From: a virus
Strand: one strand, 5' to 3'
IMG/VR virus record: IMGVR_UViG_3300025815_000029
Location: 1-39,272 of that record
DNA length: 39,272 bases
The position numbers and the translations under genes were made by a program. The notes under the pieces are model-generated. The model ran no database searches and had not been told where the DNA came from. It saw nothing but the letters and a program-made list of their open reading frames with translations. Of the stretch, positions 7,388-15,861 are shown piece after piece (within the stretch, counting starts at the first letter, position 1; each line of letters opens with the position of its first letter).

Positions 7388-8980
7388 ATGGCGTATGTAT
7401 CACTAGATAGCGACCAGATCAAGAAGGCGCACAAGAAACACAAGTACAGCAAGACACAAGTGGAACAACTTGAGAAATGCATGGATACTAAAACCGGACC
7501 ATTGTTCTTTATGAAAACATTCATGAAGATACAGCACCCGGTCAAAGGATCAATGCCATTCGAGCCATTCCCATACCAAGAGAGACTGATCAACAGTTAC
7601 AACGATCACAGATTCTCGATCGCCATGCTTCCCAGGCAGACAGGAAAGACCACATGTGCCTCTGGCTTCCTAATATGGTATGCAATGTTCAGACCAGATT
7701 CACAGATACTAATCGCGGCACACAAATACGCAGGTGCATCAGACATCATGTCGAGGGTGCGTTATGCCTATGAGATGTTGCCCAGTTGGATCAAGGCAGG
7801 TGTGACACAATACAACAGGAACAGCATAGAGTTTGACAACGGATCAAAGATAATGGCCACAACGACAACTGAGAACACAGGTAGGGGTATGTCACTTACA
7901 CTAATTTACTGTGATGAGTTCGCGTTCGTGCAACCACCAGAGAAAGCAAAGGAATTCTGGACTTCACTATCTCCAACATTGAGTACAGGTGGTAAGTGCA
8001 TGATCACGAGCACACCCAACTCGGATGAAGACCAGTTCGCATTGATCTGGAAGGAGGCAAACAAGAGATTTGATGAATACGGCAATGACAAACTAGTAGG
8101 CACCAATGGTTTCTATGCCATGAAAGCACACTGGTCAGAACACCCAGACAGAAACGAAGAATGGGCGGAGGCTGAGAAAGCCAGGATCGGTGATGAGAGA
8201 TTCAGAAGGGAACACGAATGTGAATTCTTGATCTTTGATGAAACCCTAATTGACAGTATACACCTAGCAGACATGGAGGCCTCGGCACCTGTGGAGACAA
8301 CAGGACAGGTACGTTGGTTCAAGAGACCTACGCCAGGAATGACCTACATGGTATCATTAGATCCTGCCATGGGAACAGGTGGAGACTACGCCGCAATACA
8401 AGTTTTTGAATTACCCACGTTCGAGCAAGTGGGTGAATGGCACCACAATACAACACCAATGAATCAACAGGTAAGAATCCTGCAAGGAATAACAAAACAT
8501 CTTCATGATGCAATCATGGAAAAAGATGCATCGGCCACACCACAGATATTCTACAGCATGGAGAACAACTCAATCGGAGAGGCCGCACTTTTAAGAGTGA
8601 TGGATATTGGTGAAGAAAATATAATGGGCATGTTCTTGTCAGAGCCCATAAGAAAAGGCCACAGAAGGAAATTCAGAAGAGGGTTTAACACCACTGCCAA
8701 ACACAAGATAGATGCCTGTACAAAATTTAAAGAACTTATAGAGAACAATAAGATGAAGATCAATTCACAACTGCTTATATCAGAGTTAAAAGACTTTGTG
8801 GCCAGCGGCATGAGTTTCAAAGCAAAACCAGGACAGCACGATGACCTCGTAAGTGCATGTTTGTTAATGACTCGTATGATGAAAGTGCTGGCGGATTTTG
8901 ACCCTAAAATATTTGAAAAATGGACAGATAGGACAAGTGAGATAACTCCAATGCCCATATTTGGATCGTTCACAGGATAA
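7388..8980 (+). CDS. gp17: Large terminase subunit gp17
   Basis: This is the packaging motor ATPase and headful nuclease. It has 530 residues against 610 in T4. The ATPase domain has Walker A PRQTGKTT (82-89), Walker B TLIYCDE (171-177) and coupling motif TSTPN (207-211). The nuclease domain has the first catalytic Asp in SLDPAMGTGGDY (D325) and the late acidic pair in HDDLVSA (485-486). Thus both the translocation and the cutting activity appear intact. It has its own late box and stands 2.1 kb from gp16, an arrangement unlike the 16-17-18-19 order of T4. Confidence 0.95.
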   Translation: MAYVSLDSDQIKKAHKKHKYSKTQVEQLEKCMDTKTGPLFFMKTFMKIQHPVKGSMPFEPFPYQERLINSYNDHRFSIAMLPRQTGKTTCASGFLIWYAMFRPDSQILIAAHKYAGASDIMSRVRYAYEMLPSWIKAGVTQYNRNSIEFDNGSKIMATTTTENTGRGMSLTLIYCDEFAFVQPPEKAKEFWTSLSPTLSTGGKCMITSTPNSDEDQFALIWKEANKRFDEYGNDKLVGTNGFYAMKAHWSEHPDRNEEWAEAEKARIGDERFRREHECEFLIFDETLIDSIHLADMEASAPVETTGQVRWFKRPTPGMTYMVSLDPAMGTGGDYAAIQVFELPTFEQVGEWHHNTTPMNQQVRILQGITKHLHDAIMEKDASATPQIFYSMENNSIGEAALLRVMDIGEENIMGMFLSEPIRKGHRRKFRRGFNTTAKHKIDACTKFKELIENNKMKINSQLLISELKDFVASGMSFKAKPGQHDDLVSACLLMTRMMKVLADFDPKIFEKWTDRTSEITPMPIFGSFTG

Positions 8981-8986
8981 TAAATA
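8979..8986 (+). promoter_or_regulatory. Late-promoter-like box AATAAATA
   Basis: AATAAATA overlaps the gp17 stop codon and ends 6 bases before the ATG at 8993. The preceding bases extend it to TAATAAATA. Confidence 0.6.
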
Positions 8987-8992
8987 CACTAT

Positions 8993-11038
8993 ATGAACCC
9001 TAAAAACTCCGAAGATTTATTCAACAAGATAAGATCGCAATTCTCGAACATCAGACTAGGTGATGAGAATGGTGCCGCTACAGCCGATCCAAGCAGTGCA
9101 GTGTTCTTTGAGTTCGAATTTGCCGAGGACGCAGACACTTTTGGTAGCGTGAGCATAAGCCTAGCAGACGGTGAGAACATGAAAGTGTATTACAACAGGG
9201 ATCTAGTGAACAAGATTGATGAGGACAGCAGAGACGAATGGTATGCGTTCCTTAAGGAGTTGAAAGACTTCGCTGTAGAACATCAAATGAGGTTTGATGT
9301 TAGAGATATCACAAAAAACAACCTAACGAAGCAGGACTATGAAAATCTTGCAGATACGAACAAAACGGTAAATACTGATGAAATGTCAGAAGAACTAGCG
9401 AGAATCACTAAATTAGCGGGTGTTGAAAAGGCACCAGTTGCAGAAGGCCTAACAGGCACTTCTAAGAGTTCATTCGAGAACCTAAACAAAACAAAATTGA
9501 TAATCAGACACAAAGGCAAAGTTGATGAGACCGTGCCCGGTGCGAGATCAAGACAGATACAATCACTGTACATTGAAAACGAAGATGGAGAGAGATTCAA
9601 GTATCCAATGACACACCTAGCAGGTGCGAGGGCAATGATGAGACACGTGGCCAACGGTGGTAGACCGCATGATGAATTCGGACAACATATCGTTTCAACG
9701 TCAGAAGACATCGCAAAATTAAATTCATTCTCGAGATATGCATCTAACAAAGATCAATTGAACGACAACGCGGGTGACATCATCGAGCAGACTAAATTGA
9801 AACTAGAGAACCTAAGAGGTTACATGAAGAATCTCTCTAACCAAACACACTACGAGAACGCAAGTAAAGATTTCAAAACATCAGAAGAACAAGTACTAGA
9901 CGACGAGACTGTAAACAAATTAAGAGAGAAGTTCACAATGAAAAACCTAGACAGTAGAGTAGAAGATGCTTTCCCAATCATAAACAAAATAATGAGCGAA
10001 TTCGAAGCAACCAAAGAGCAAGAACAAGTGAACGAACTAGAACCAGATGCTGAACCAATTGACGCACCTATACAAGCACCTGTAGATCACGGAGCAGTAG
10101 TACAGAGTTTCTTAAATGATCCGGACAGCAAATTGGTTCTAAGGAAAGATGATTCAGCAGACAAGATGTTGAAAGTGACAAAATTCACAAACAAGAACAC
10201 CATGTTGAGTTCTATACTGTCAGACATAGCATCAAGACTGTTGACCAAGACAGGCGAGGAAGACAGGGTGGCAAACTTCGCTAGTAGAGTAGCAGATGAG
10301 ATGGAACAAGAAAATTCAGCAACATTCAAACCAACACCTGACTACATCAAGAACAAGAAGATAGCGGTGCAGTTGGCAAAGAGATACATCGACGACTACA
10401 AGAAAATGCAATCAGAGCCAGGATACACGGACCAAGTGAGAATGGATCCAGCGGATTTCAATCCCAAGAAAGATCTAAAAGGCAAAGCAAAAGAGACAGA
10501 AGCGTTTGAATCATGGGTAGACGAAACTGTGAACGAATACGCGATGGAACCAAAAGATCCAGAAATAGAAAAGAAGGACAAAGAGAACGCTACAAAACTT
10601 GATGTGACAAAAGCAGACAAGATGATGAACACACCAGCGTATCAAAGAATGAAGTCCGGTGATCCCAAGTACGCAGATAAAACTGAGGGCATGGGCGACA
10701 AGATAGCGGACATGGCACAGAGCATGAGCAAAGATGAATTCATGAGCAAGGCCGACGAACTAGGTCTTACACCAGATGAGGCCGCGGAACACTACGAGAA
10801 GATGCAGGGCGGTGCACACGCAGGTAAGTTCGAGGGCAACCAATTCGCACAGGCAGTACAGAAAGCCAAAGCGGCGGGCATGAAAGCAGGCGACAAGTTC
10901 AAAGTAGGTGACGAAGAGTACACACTGAAAGATGCCATTGAAATGGCAGGACTAGATCTTAATGAATTCTATTCAGAAGAAGAACAGGCATACGACGCCC
11001 AAATAGACCGTATCAAAAACTTAGCACTTTACCAATAA
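8993..11038 (+). CDS. Large acidic structural-type protein, 681 aa
   Basis: Function not recognised. The N-terminal ~120 residues form a distinct domain with beta strands (FFEFEF, GSVSISL) and an amphipathic helix. ARITKLAGV follows at 136-144, then a long, charged, mostly helical and probably partly disordered region. The C-terminus carries MSKDEF (about 578-583) and a Gly/Lys-rich section ending in IDRIKNLALYQ. The LAGV and S-(K/R)-(D/E)-E-F modules are shared with the 277-aa product of 6515-7348, suggesting related roles. A dedicated late box and the position after terminase favour a virion or assembly function. There is no transmembrane segment or enzyme motif. Confidence 0.6.
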   Translation: MNPKNSEDLFNKIRSQFSNIRLGDENGAATADPSSAVFFEFEFAEDADTFGSVSISLADGENMKVYYNRDLVNKIDEDSRDEWYAFLKELKDFAVEHQMRFDVRDITKNNLTKQDYENLADTNKTVNTDEMSEELARITKLAGVEKAPVAEGLTGTSKSSFENLNKTKLIIRHKGKVDETVPGARSRQIQSLYIENEDGERFKYPMTHLAGARAMMRHVANGGRPHDEFGQHIVSTSEDIAKLNSFSRYASNKDQLNDNAGDIIEQTKLKLENLRGYMKNLSNQTHYENASKDFKTSEEQVLDDETVNKLREKFTMKNLDSRVEDAFPIINKIMSEFEATKEQEQVNELEPDAEPIDAPIQAPVDHGAVVQSFLNDPDSKLVLRKDDSADKMLKVTKFTNKNTMLSSILSDIASRLLTKTGEEDRVANFASRVADEMEQENSATFKPTPDYIKNKKIAVQLAKRYIDDYKKMQSEPGYTDQVRMDPADFNPKKDLKGKAKETEAFESWVDETVNEYAMEPKDPEIEKKDKENATKLDVTKADKMMNTPAYQRMKSGDPKYADKTEGMGDKIADMAQSMSKDEFMSKADELGLTPDEAAEHYEKMQGGAHAGKFEGNQFAQAVQKAKAAGMKAGDKFKVGDEEYTLKDAIEMAGLDLNEFYSEEEQAYDAQIDRIKNLALYQ

Positions 11039-11144
11039 TAGTAGTAGACATTAGATAAATATAGTTGTATATTACGTACTATATGTCTGATATACATTTA
11101 GGCAAACTAAAACAAACATAGGCACAATAAAGGAGGCTTACATT
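11039..11144 (+). promoter_or_regulatory. gp32 upstream regulatory region
   Basis: This 106-base gap holds GATAAATA (11054-11061), a small inverted repeat ATAGT...ACTAT (11061-11065 with 11078-11082), a weak ATGT...ACAT hairpin (11083-11097), and a strong Shine-Dalgarno AAGGAGG at 11130-11136, eight bases before the gp32 ATG. It is the longest leader in the window. T4 gp32 represses its own translation through leader RNA, so the region may serve similarly. That is an analogy, because no clear pseudoknot could be drawn by hand. Confidence 0.45.
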
Positions 11145-12140
11145 ATGGCATCATTGGCTGAAATAAGAGCGAAGTTAAAATCTCAAGAAGTGAATCGCTC
11201 CACTTCCAACACAGGCGGAGACAACGCCATCTACCCACACTGGAATATAGCAGAAGGATCAGAAGCAGTGGTCAGGTTCTTACCAGACAAGGACGAGACC
11301 AACACATTCTTCTGGACCGAAAGGAACATGATCAAGTTACCATTCGCTGGTATCAAAGGTCAGACTGACAGTAGACCAGTGACAGTGCAAGTACCATGCA
11401 TGGAAATGTATGGGAAGACTTGTCCAGTACTCACAGAAGTGAGACCGTGGTTCAAAGACAAGAGCATGGAAGACATGGGCAGAAAATACTGGAAGAAGAA
11501 AAGTTACATTTTCCAGGGTTTTGTCACAACGAATCCACTAGCAGAAGACTCAACACCTGAGAATCCGATCAGAAGATTCATAATTGGACCTCAGATCTTC
11601 AACATAATCAGAGGGGCACTGATGGATCCAGAGATGGAAGAAATGCCAACTGATTACTTGAAAGGTGTGGACTTCAGGATCACTAAGACAACCAAAGGTG
11701 GTTATGCTGATTACTCAACATCAAAATGGTCAAGAAGGGAAAGACCGTTAGACGAGGCAGAGAGAGCCGCGATCGACACACACGGGTTGCACAACCTAGG
11801 TGACTTCAGACCAAAAGAGCCAACCGAAGCAGAGGTAAAAATAATTGCAGAATTATTTGCTAAATCTGTGGAAGGTGAGGCTTATGATCTTGAGCAGTAT
11901 GGACAGTACTTCAGACCGGCAGGCGTGGCTTACCAAGGTAAACCACAGGTACAAGTACCAACAGCATCGGCTCCAGCGGCGACACAAGTGGCAGAAACGG
12001 CCCCAACAGCGGCACCTGTGACTGATAGTGCACCGGCACCACAACCCGAGGCGGCTCCGGCAACGGCGGCTCCTGCAGGTGACAGTGCCAAGAGAGCAGA
12101 AGACATCTTGAAGTTAATTAGATCAAGACAAGCAAAATAA
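11145..12140 (+). CDS. gp32: Single-stranded DNA-binding protein gp32
   Basis: This protein coats ssDNA during replication and recombination and works with UvsX and UvsY. It has 331 residues (T4, 301). The N-terminal basic LAEIRAKLKS suits the cooperativity arm. The core follows with HWNIAEGSEAVVRFLPDKD and SYIFQGFV. A long Ala/Pro/Thr/Gln linker (about 265-312) leads to a C-terminal RSRQAK rather than a strongly acidic end. T4 binds zinc through one His and three Cys including CPVC; here only C85 and C93 remain (CPVL in place of CPVC), so the classical zinc site seems lost. The strong Shine-Dalgarno sequence suggests high expression. Confidence 0.92.
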   Translation: MASLAEIRAKLKSQEVNRSTSNTGGDNAIYPHWNIAEGSEAVVRFLPDKDETNTFFWTERNMIKLPFAGIKGQTDSRPVTVQVPCMEMYGKTCPVLTEVRPWFKDKSMEDMGRKYWKKKSYIFQGFVTTNPLAEDSTPENPIRRFIIGPQIFNIIRGALMDPEMEEMPTDYLKGVDFRITKTTKGGYADYSTSKWSRRERPLDEAERAAIDTHGLHNLGDFRPKEPTEAEVKIIAELFAKSVEGEAYDLEQYGQYFRPAGVAYQGKPQVQVPTASAPAATQVAETAPTAAPVTDSAPAPQPEAAPATAAPAGDSAKRAEDILKLIRSRQAK

Positions 12141-12155
12141 TCTGACATTTTACCA

Positions 12156-12181
12156 AGGCCCTAATATTGACGTTAGGGCCT
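12156..12181 (+). terminator. Strong GC hairpin between gp32 and uvsX
   Basis: AGGCCCTAA and TTAGGGCCT form a perfect 9-bp stem around an 8-base loop (TATTGACG). No T-tract follows, so it is not a classic intrinsic terminator. It may attenuate transcription, protect the 3' end of gp32 mRNA or mark a processing site. The sequence TATGCTAAAAT directly downstream could be a -10 region for uvsX. Confidence 0.6.
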
Positions 12182-12217
12182 AGGTATGCTAAAATAGATG
12201 ACACAAAGGACAAAATT

Positions 12218-13321
12218 ATGACAAAAGTATTTGACGCAACAAAATTTAGAAAAAGCATCACAAAGTCCATACAAGGACTTGGCATAGGATTCAGCGATCC
12301 CACAGATTGGATATCAACAGGAAATTATGCATTAAACTATTTGATGACCAGTGATTTCAACAAAGGTATTCCACTAGGAAAAGTGACAGTACTTGCAGGA
12401 GAATCAGGAGCAGGTAAAAGTTACATAGCATCAGGAAACATAATAAAAAATGCACAAGAGCAAGGCATCTTCGTTATACTGATTGACACAGAGAATGCAC
12501 TAGACGAACAGTGGCTACAGGCATTGAATGTGGACACATCAGAAGACAAACTTTTAAAATTAAGCATGTCAATGGTAGACGATGTAGCAAAGACCATATC
12601 GGAATTCATGAAAGGTTACAGAGAGCAACACGCAGACAACAAAGAGGGTGCACCAAAAGTACTATTTGTTATAGACAGTTTAGGTATGATGCTTACACCA
12701 ACAGATGTTAACCAGTTTGAAGCAGGTGACATGAAAGGTGACCTAGGTAGAAAACCCAAGGCGTTGACTGCTCTTGTACGGAACTGTGTTAATATGTTTG
12801 GTAGTTGGAACGTGGGACTCATAGCAACCAATCATACATACGCATCACAGGATATGTTTGATCCAGATGACAAGATATCAGGTGGACAAGGATTTATCTA
12901 TGCGAGTTCTATTGTAATTGCAATGAAAAAACTAAAATTGAAAGAAGACGAGAAAGGCAACAAGATATCAGAAGTAAGAGGTATCAGAGCCGCTTGTAAG
13001 GTAATGAAGACTAGATATGCTAAACCTTTTGAAGGTGTACAAGTAAAAATTCCTTATGACACAGGCATGGATCCATACAGTGGACTTGTGGACCTGTTCG
13101 AGAAAAAAGGTCTTTTAGTTCAAACAGGAAACAGGCTGAAATACATTGATAAGGCAGGTAAAGAACACATAGATTTCAGAAAAGCGTGGACTGGTGATAA
13201 ATTAGATATGATAATGGCAGAGTTCAAAGAGGAAGCACCCAAAGAAGTGGAAGACACCGATGCCCCTATCGAGGTAGAAACAGAAACAAAACCAAAAGCA
13301 AAGAGTAAAAAAGAAGAGTAA
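12218..13321 (+). CDS. uvsX: UvsX RecA-like recombinase
   Basis: This is a RecA/RadA-fold strand-exchange ATPase that drives recombination-dependent replication with gp32 and UvsY. It has 367 residues (T4, 391). Walker A GESGAGKS is at 61-68, and Walker B KVLFVIDSLGMM lies at about 147-158. The ATG at 12218 is chosen because AAAGGA lies seven bases upstream. The longer frame starting with TTG at 12167 would run through the intergenic hairpin and lacks a ribosome site. The C-terminus is acidic then Lys-rich (TKPKAKSKKEE). The next gene starts on the last base of the stop codon. Confidence 0.95.
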   Translation: MTKVFDATKFRKSITKSIQGLGIGFSDPTDWISTGNYALNYLMTSDFNKGIPLGKVTVLAGESGAGKSYIASGNIIKNAQEQGIFVILIDTENALDEQWLQALNVDTSEDKLLKLSMSMVDDVAKTISEFMKGYREQHADNKEGAPKVLFVIDSLGMMLTPTDVNQFEAGDMKGDLGRKPKALTALVRNCVNMFGSWNVGLIATNHTYASQDMFDPDDKISGGQGFIYASSIVIAMKKLKLKEDEKGNKISEVRGIRAACKVMKTRYAKPFEGVQVKIPYDTGMDPYSGLVDLFEKKGLLVQTGNRLKYIDKAGKEHIDFRKAWTGDKLDMIMAEFKEEAPKEVEDTDAPIEVETETKPKAKSKKEE

Positions 13322-13554
13322 TGATAGACTTTACACACGAGGACATCGAAAGGTTATGGAACTCCATAACACACTACGTTCCAGAGAGACAGAAACTGGA
13401 CTGTGCCATAGACTTTATTAAGAGCCTAGAGGACATAGGAGTGGAGCAAGACGAGATCAAGGCGTCTGCCGAATACGATCCCAAGTTAGAAGAAGCGATC
13501 AACACTGTGTTCGAGGAAGACGAAGAGTCATACGGATACGGCGAAGATGATTAA
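13321..13554 (+). CDS. Small acidic conserved protein between uvsX and uvsY
   Basis: Function unknown. A 77-aa acidic protein beginning with MIDFTHEDIERLWNSITHYV, then ERQKLDCAIDFIKSLEDIGV, and ending in an Asp/Glu/Tyr-rich tail. I associate similar small genes with the uvsX neighbourhood of marine T4-like phages. It overlaps uvsX by one base and uvsY by eight, so all three are probably co-translated. This favours an accessory role in recombination, but nothing in the sequence proves it. Confidence 0.7.
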   Translation: MIDFTHEDIERLWNSITHYVPERQKLDCAIDFIKSLEDIGVEQDEIKASAEYDPKLEEAINTVFEEDEESYGYGEDD

Positions 13555-14008
13555 TTGGTACAACGAAGTCAGCAGAAACCTAGACAAGATACCAGACTGT
13601 GTGGCATACTTCGACAAGGAGTTGATCGAAGCCAAGAAGCAGTGTAAAATATACGGTAACCTGGAAAGGGCCAGTGCGTCACTGCCAGGCATAGTGGAAG
13701 AAAGATTCAGTCAACTGCAACAGTTAGAAGCGATATTGGAATACCTAAACATAGAATTACGTAGATTAAGATCAAAGACTTTCAGGAAATACTTGGAAAA
13801 TTACAACAGAGCACTATCAAGCAGAGATGCAGAGAAGTACGTGGACGGCGAGGATGATGTTGTAGACATGGACAAAATAATAAATGACTTCGCATTAATC
13901 AGAAATCAATGGCTGGGCATAACCAAAGGACTGGATCAGAAACAATGGCAGATAACAAACATCGTGAAACTGAGAGTAGCAGGGATGGAAGATGCCGATA
14001 TCAAATAA
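13547..14008 (+). CDS. uvsY: UvsY recombination mediator
   Basis: UvsY loads UvsX onto gp32-covered ssDNA. It has 153 residues (T4, 137) and is fully helical. The highly conserved core ASASLPGIVEERFSQLQQLE is followed by EYLNIELRRLRSKTFRKYLE and YNRALSSRDAEKYVDGE. The region from about residue 40 to 105 is thus the diagnostic UvsY block. It starts inside the 77-aa gene and its 3' end overlaps the HAD gene by 17 bases. Confidence 0.92.
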   Translation: MINWYNEVSRNLDKIPDCVAYFDKELIEAKKQCKIYGNLERASASLPGIVEERFSQLQQLEAILEYLNIELRRLRSKTFRKYLENYNRALSSRDAEKYVDGEDDVVDMDKIINDFALIRNQWLGITKGLDQKQWQITNIVKLRVAGMEDADIK

Positions 14009-14621
14009 TAGAATAATACTCACAGACGTAGACGGTGTACTGTTGGAATGGGAACACCATTTCACAAAATGGATGTTACAAAAGACACTGTTTGATGAGA
14101 GAGGTGCTAGATATCATCCTCACAGATTACTACCAGACAAACAGAACACATACGAGATGGCAGAACGTTTTGGTGTGACAAAAGACGAGATCAGAAAACA
14201 CATAAGAGAGTTCAACAGGAGTGCTTGGATGGGCACACAGAGACCTATGCCGGAGTCACAGACGTGGGTCAAACTGTTGGCGGCCGAGGGTTGGACCTTC
14301 ATACCTATCACATCTCAGACATCAGATATACCAGCACAACAGTTACGTAAGAGAAGATTGGGTGAACTGTTTGGCGAGCATGTGTTCACAAATTACCACA
14401 TACTTGGCACGGGTGCCGACAAAGACAGTGCATTAGCGGAGTTTCACGACACCGGACTGTATTGGGTCGAGGACAAGCCAAACAACGCTGTAGCCGGGCT
14501 CAAATACGGTTTAAAGCCTATATTAATAGACCACCCATACAATCAAGACCTACAACATCCTGATATTATACGTGTAAGTAATTGGCAAGACATACACCAA
14601 ATAGTCTCAGGAAGAAAATGA
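13992..14621 (+). CDS. HAD-superfamily phosphatase-like protein
   Basis: A 209-aa haloacid dehalogenase-fold protein. Motif I is LTDVDGVLLEW, with nucleophile D12 and acid/base D14. A motif II-like ITSQTSD follows near 97-103, and the motif IV-type acidic segment is WVEDKPNN. An inserted cap of about 70 helical residues lies between motifs I and II. Phosphatase or nucleotidase activity on a small phosphorylated compound is likely; the substrate cannot be read. It overlaps uvsY by 17 bases and the following glycosyltransferase by four (ATGA), linking the recombination operon to the glycan island. Confidence 0.75.
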   Translation: MPISNNRIILTDVDGVLLEWEHHFTKWMLQKTLFDERGARYHPHRLLPDKQNTYEMAERFGVTKDEIRKHIREFNRSAWMGTQRPMPESQTWVKLLAAEGWTFIPITSQTSDIPAQQLRKRRLGELFGEHVFTNYHILGTGADKDSALAEFHDTGLYWVEDKPNNAVAGLKYGLKPILIDHPYNQDLQHPDIIRVSNWQDIHQIVSGRK

Positions 14622-15292
14622 AAATTTACGTAGGGCACGACAGCAGAGAAGACATAGCATATCAAGTTTGCGAGCACTCAATCAAGCGTAGAGATCCATC
14701 TGCTGAAGTTATACCCCTCAAACAAAAACAGATGCGGGACCAAGGACTGTACACCAGGCCTGTGGACAAGTTGGCGTCAACGGAGTTCACGTTCACTAGG
14801 TTCTTCGTGCCATACATGAATGACTTCAAAGGCTGGGCGGTGTTCTGCGACTGTGATTTCCTTTGGAAGATACCAAGCCACGAACTTGTGAAATACTGTG
14901 ACGACTCGAAAGCAGTTGTCGTGGTGCAACACGACTACACTCCCAAAGAAACAACAAAAATGGACGGACAGGTTCAGACATCATATCCCAGGAAGAACTG
15001 GTCAAGCATGGTATTGTGGAACTGTGAACATCCAAAAAACAAAATACTCACACCAGAACTATTGAACGAAGAATCGCCAAAGTTCCTACACAGGTTCAGT
15101 TGGTTGGAAGACAATGAGATAGGATCATTACCCTTAGAATACAATTGGCTAGTAGGTTGGTACAAAGAACCAAGGGACGGCACACCAAAAGTATTACACT
15201 ACACGGAAGGTGGTCCGTGGTTCGATGGTTACCGAGATTGCGAATACGCCGATGACTGGAAGAAGGAATTGATCAATCTTTTCAGTGCATGA
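14618..15292 (+). CDS. GT-A glycosyltransferase-like protein
   Basis: A 224-aa nucleotide-diphospho-sugar transferase-like protein with a Rossmann start (MKIYVGHDSREDIAYQVCEH) and a metal-binding D-x-D in VFCDCDFLW (D78, D80). It has a late WFDGYRDCEYADDW segment. The start is ATG 14618, which overlaps the HAD stop (ATGA) and has AGGAAG upstream; an in-frame extension from 14582 lies within the HAD gene. It is the first gene of the island. Donor and acceptor sugars are unknown. Confidence 0.75.
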   Translation: MKIYVGHDSREDIAYQVCEHSIKRRDPSAEVIPLKQKQMRDQGLYTRPVDKLASTEFTFTRFFVPYMNDFKGWAVFCDCDFLWKIPSHELVKYCDDSKAVVVVQHDYTPKETTKMDGQVQTSYPRKNWSSMVLWNCEHPKNKILTPELLNEESPKFLHRFSWLEDNEIGSLPLEYNWLVGWYKEPRDGTPKVLHYTEGGPWFDGYRDCEYADDWKKELINLFSA

Positions 15293-15861
15293 TGCCCAAC
15301 GATTCAGAATATTGGAAATTATTCTATTCCAAAAACAGCAATGACAAACGTTTACTCGAACCATCTTTGTTCTGCAAATTCATTTTAGATCATTTCAAAA
15401 ATTCTAAAAATTTGAACATATTAGATGCAGGATGTGGCACTGGAAGAGATGCCATGGAACTTGCTAAGACACACAACGTTGTAGGAGTGGATTTGATACA
15501 ACACACAGATAACCAAAATTTTACTTTTGAAAAGGCAGATTTTTGTACATTCAATAAAGAAAATTTTGATGTGATATATTCACGATTCACATATCATACT
15601 ATAAGCAACGTTCAACAAGATATTTTTTTAGATAGTATAAAACATAAAACAATAATGTGTATGGAATTTAGAAGTGATAAAAGCCAGGATATTTCCTTAC
15701 ATTTTGGTAAAACACATTTCAGAAACTTTATAAATCTAGAACAGTTTAAAAACAAAATCAACAACAGATTCGAAATAATCTATTTGAAAGAAGATAAGGG
15801 GTTTGCACCGTTTGGTGAAGAAGATCCTATTTGTATAAGAACTATTTTAAGAAAGAAATGA
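15289..15861 (+). CDS. Class I SAM-dependent methyltransferase
   Basis: A 190-aa methyltransferase with motif I NILDAGCGTGRDAMELA (43-59), the acidic post-II residue in VVGVDL (64-69), and a motif IV-like FDVIYSRFTYHT. It resembles small-molecule methyltransferases of the UbiE/Methyltransf_11 type rather than DNA methylases, as there is no DPPY or PC motif. The start overlaps the previous stop (ATGATG; either ATG is possible). The gene is visibly AT-rich compared with the replication genes, which suggests separate acquisition. Confidence 0.78.
   Translation: MMPNDSEYWKLFYSKNSNDKRLLEPSLFCKFILDHFKNSKNLNILDAGCGTGRDAMELAKTHNVVGVDLIQHTDNQNFTFEKADFCTFNKENFDVIYSRFTYHTISNVQQDIFLDSIKHKTIMCMEFRSDKSQDISLHFGKTHFRNFINLEQFKNKINNRFEIIYLKEDKGFAPFGEEDPICIRTILRKK

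Noticed and set aside
8551-8973. 140-codon minus-strand ORF opposite the end of gp17
   Set aside because: It is antisense to conserved nuclease-domain coding and its translation shows no family features.
11083-11121. 12-codon ORF in the gp32 leader as a possible leader peptide
   Set aside because: It has no Shine-Dalgarno sequence and no box at suitable spacing; an ORF of this length is expected by chance.
12167-12217. N-terminal extension of UvsX from a TTG
   Set aside because: It would be encoded by the intergenic hairpin and lacks a ribosome site, while ATG 12218 has AAAGGA at good spacing.
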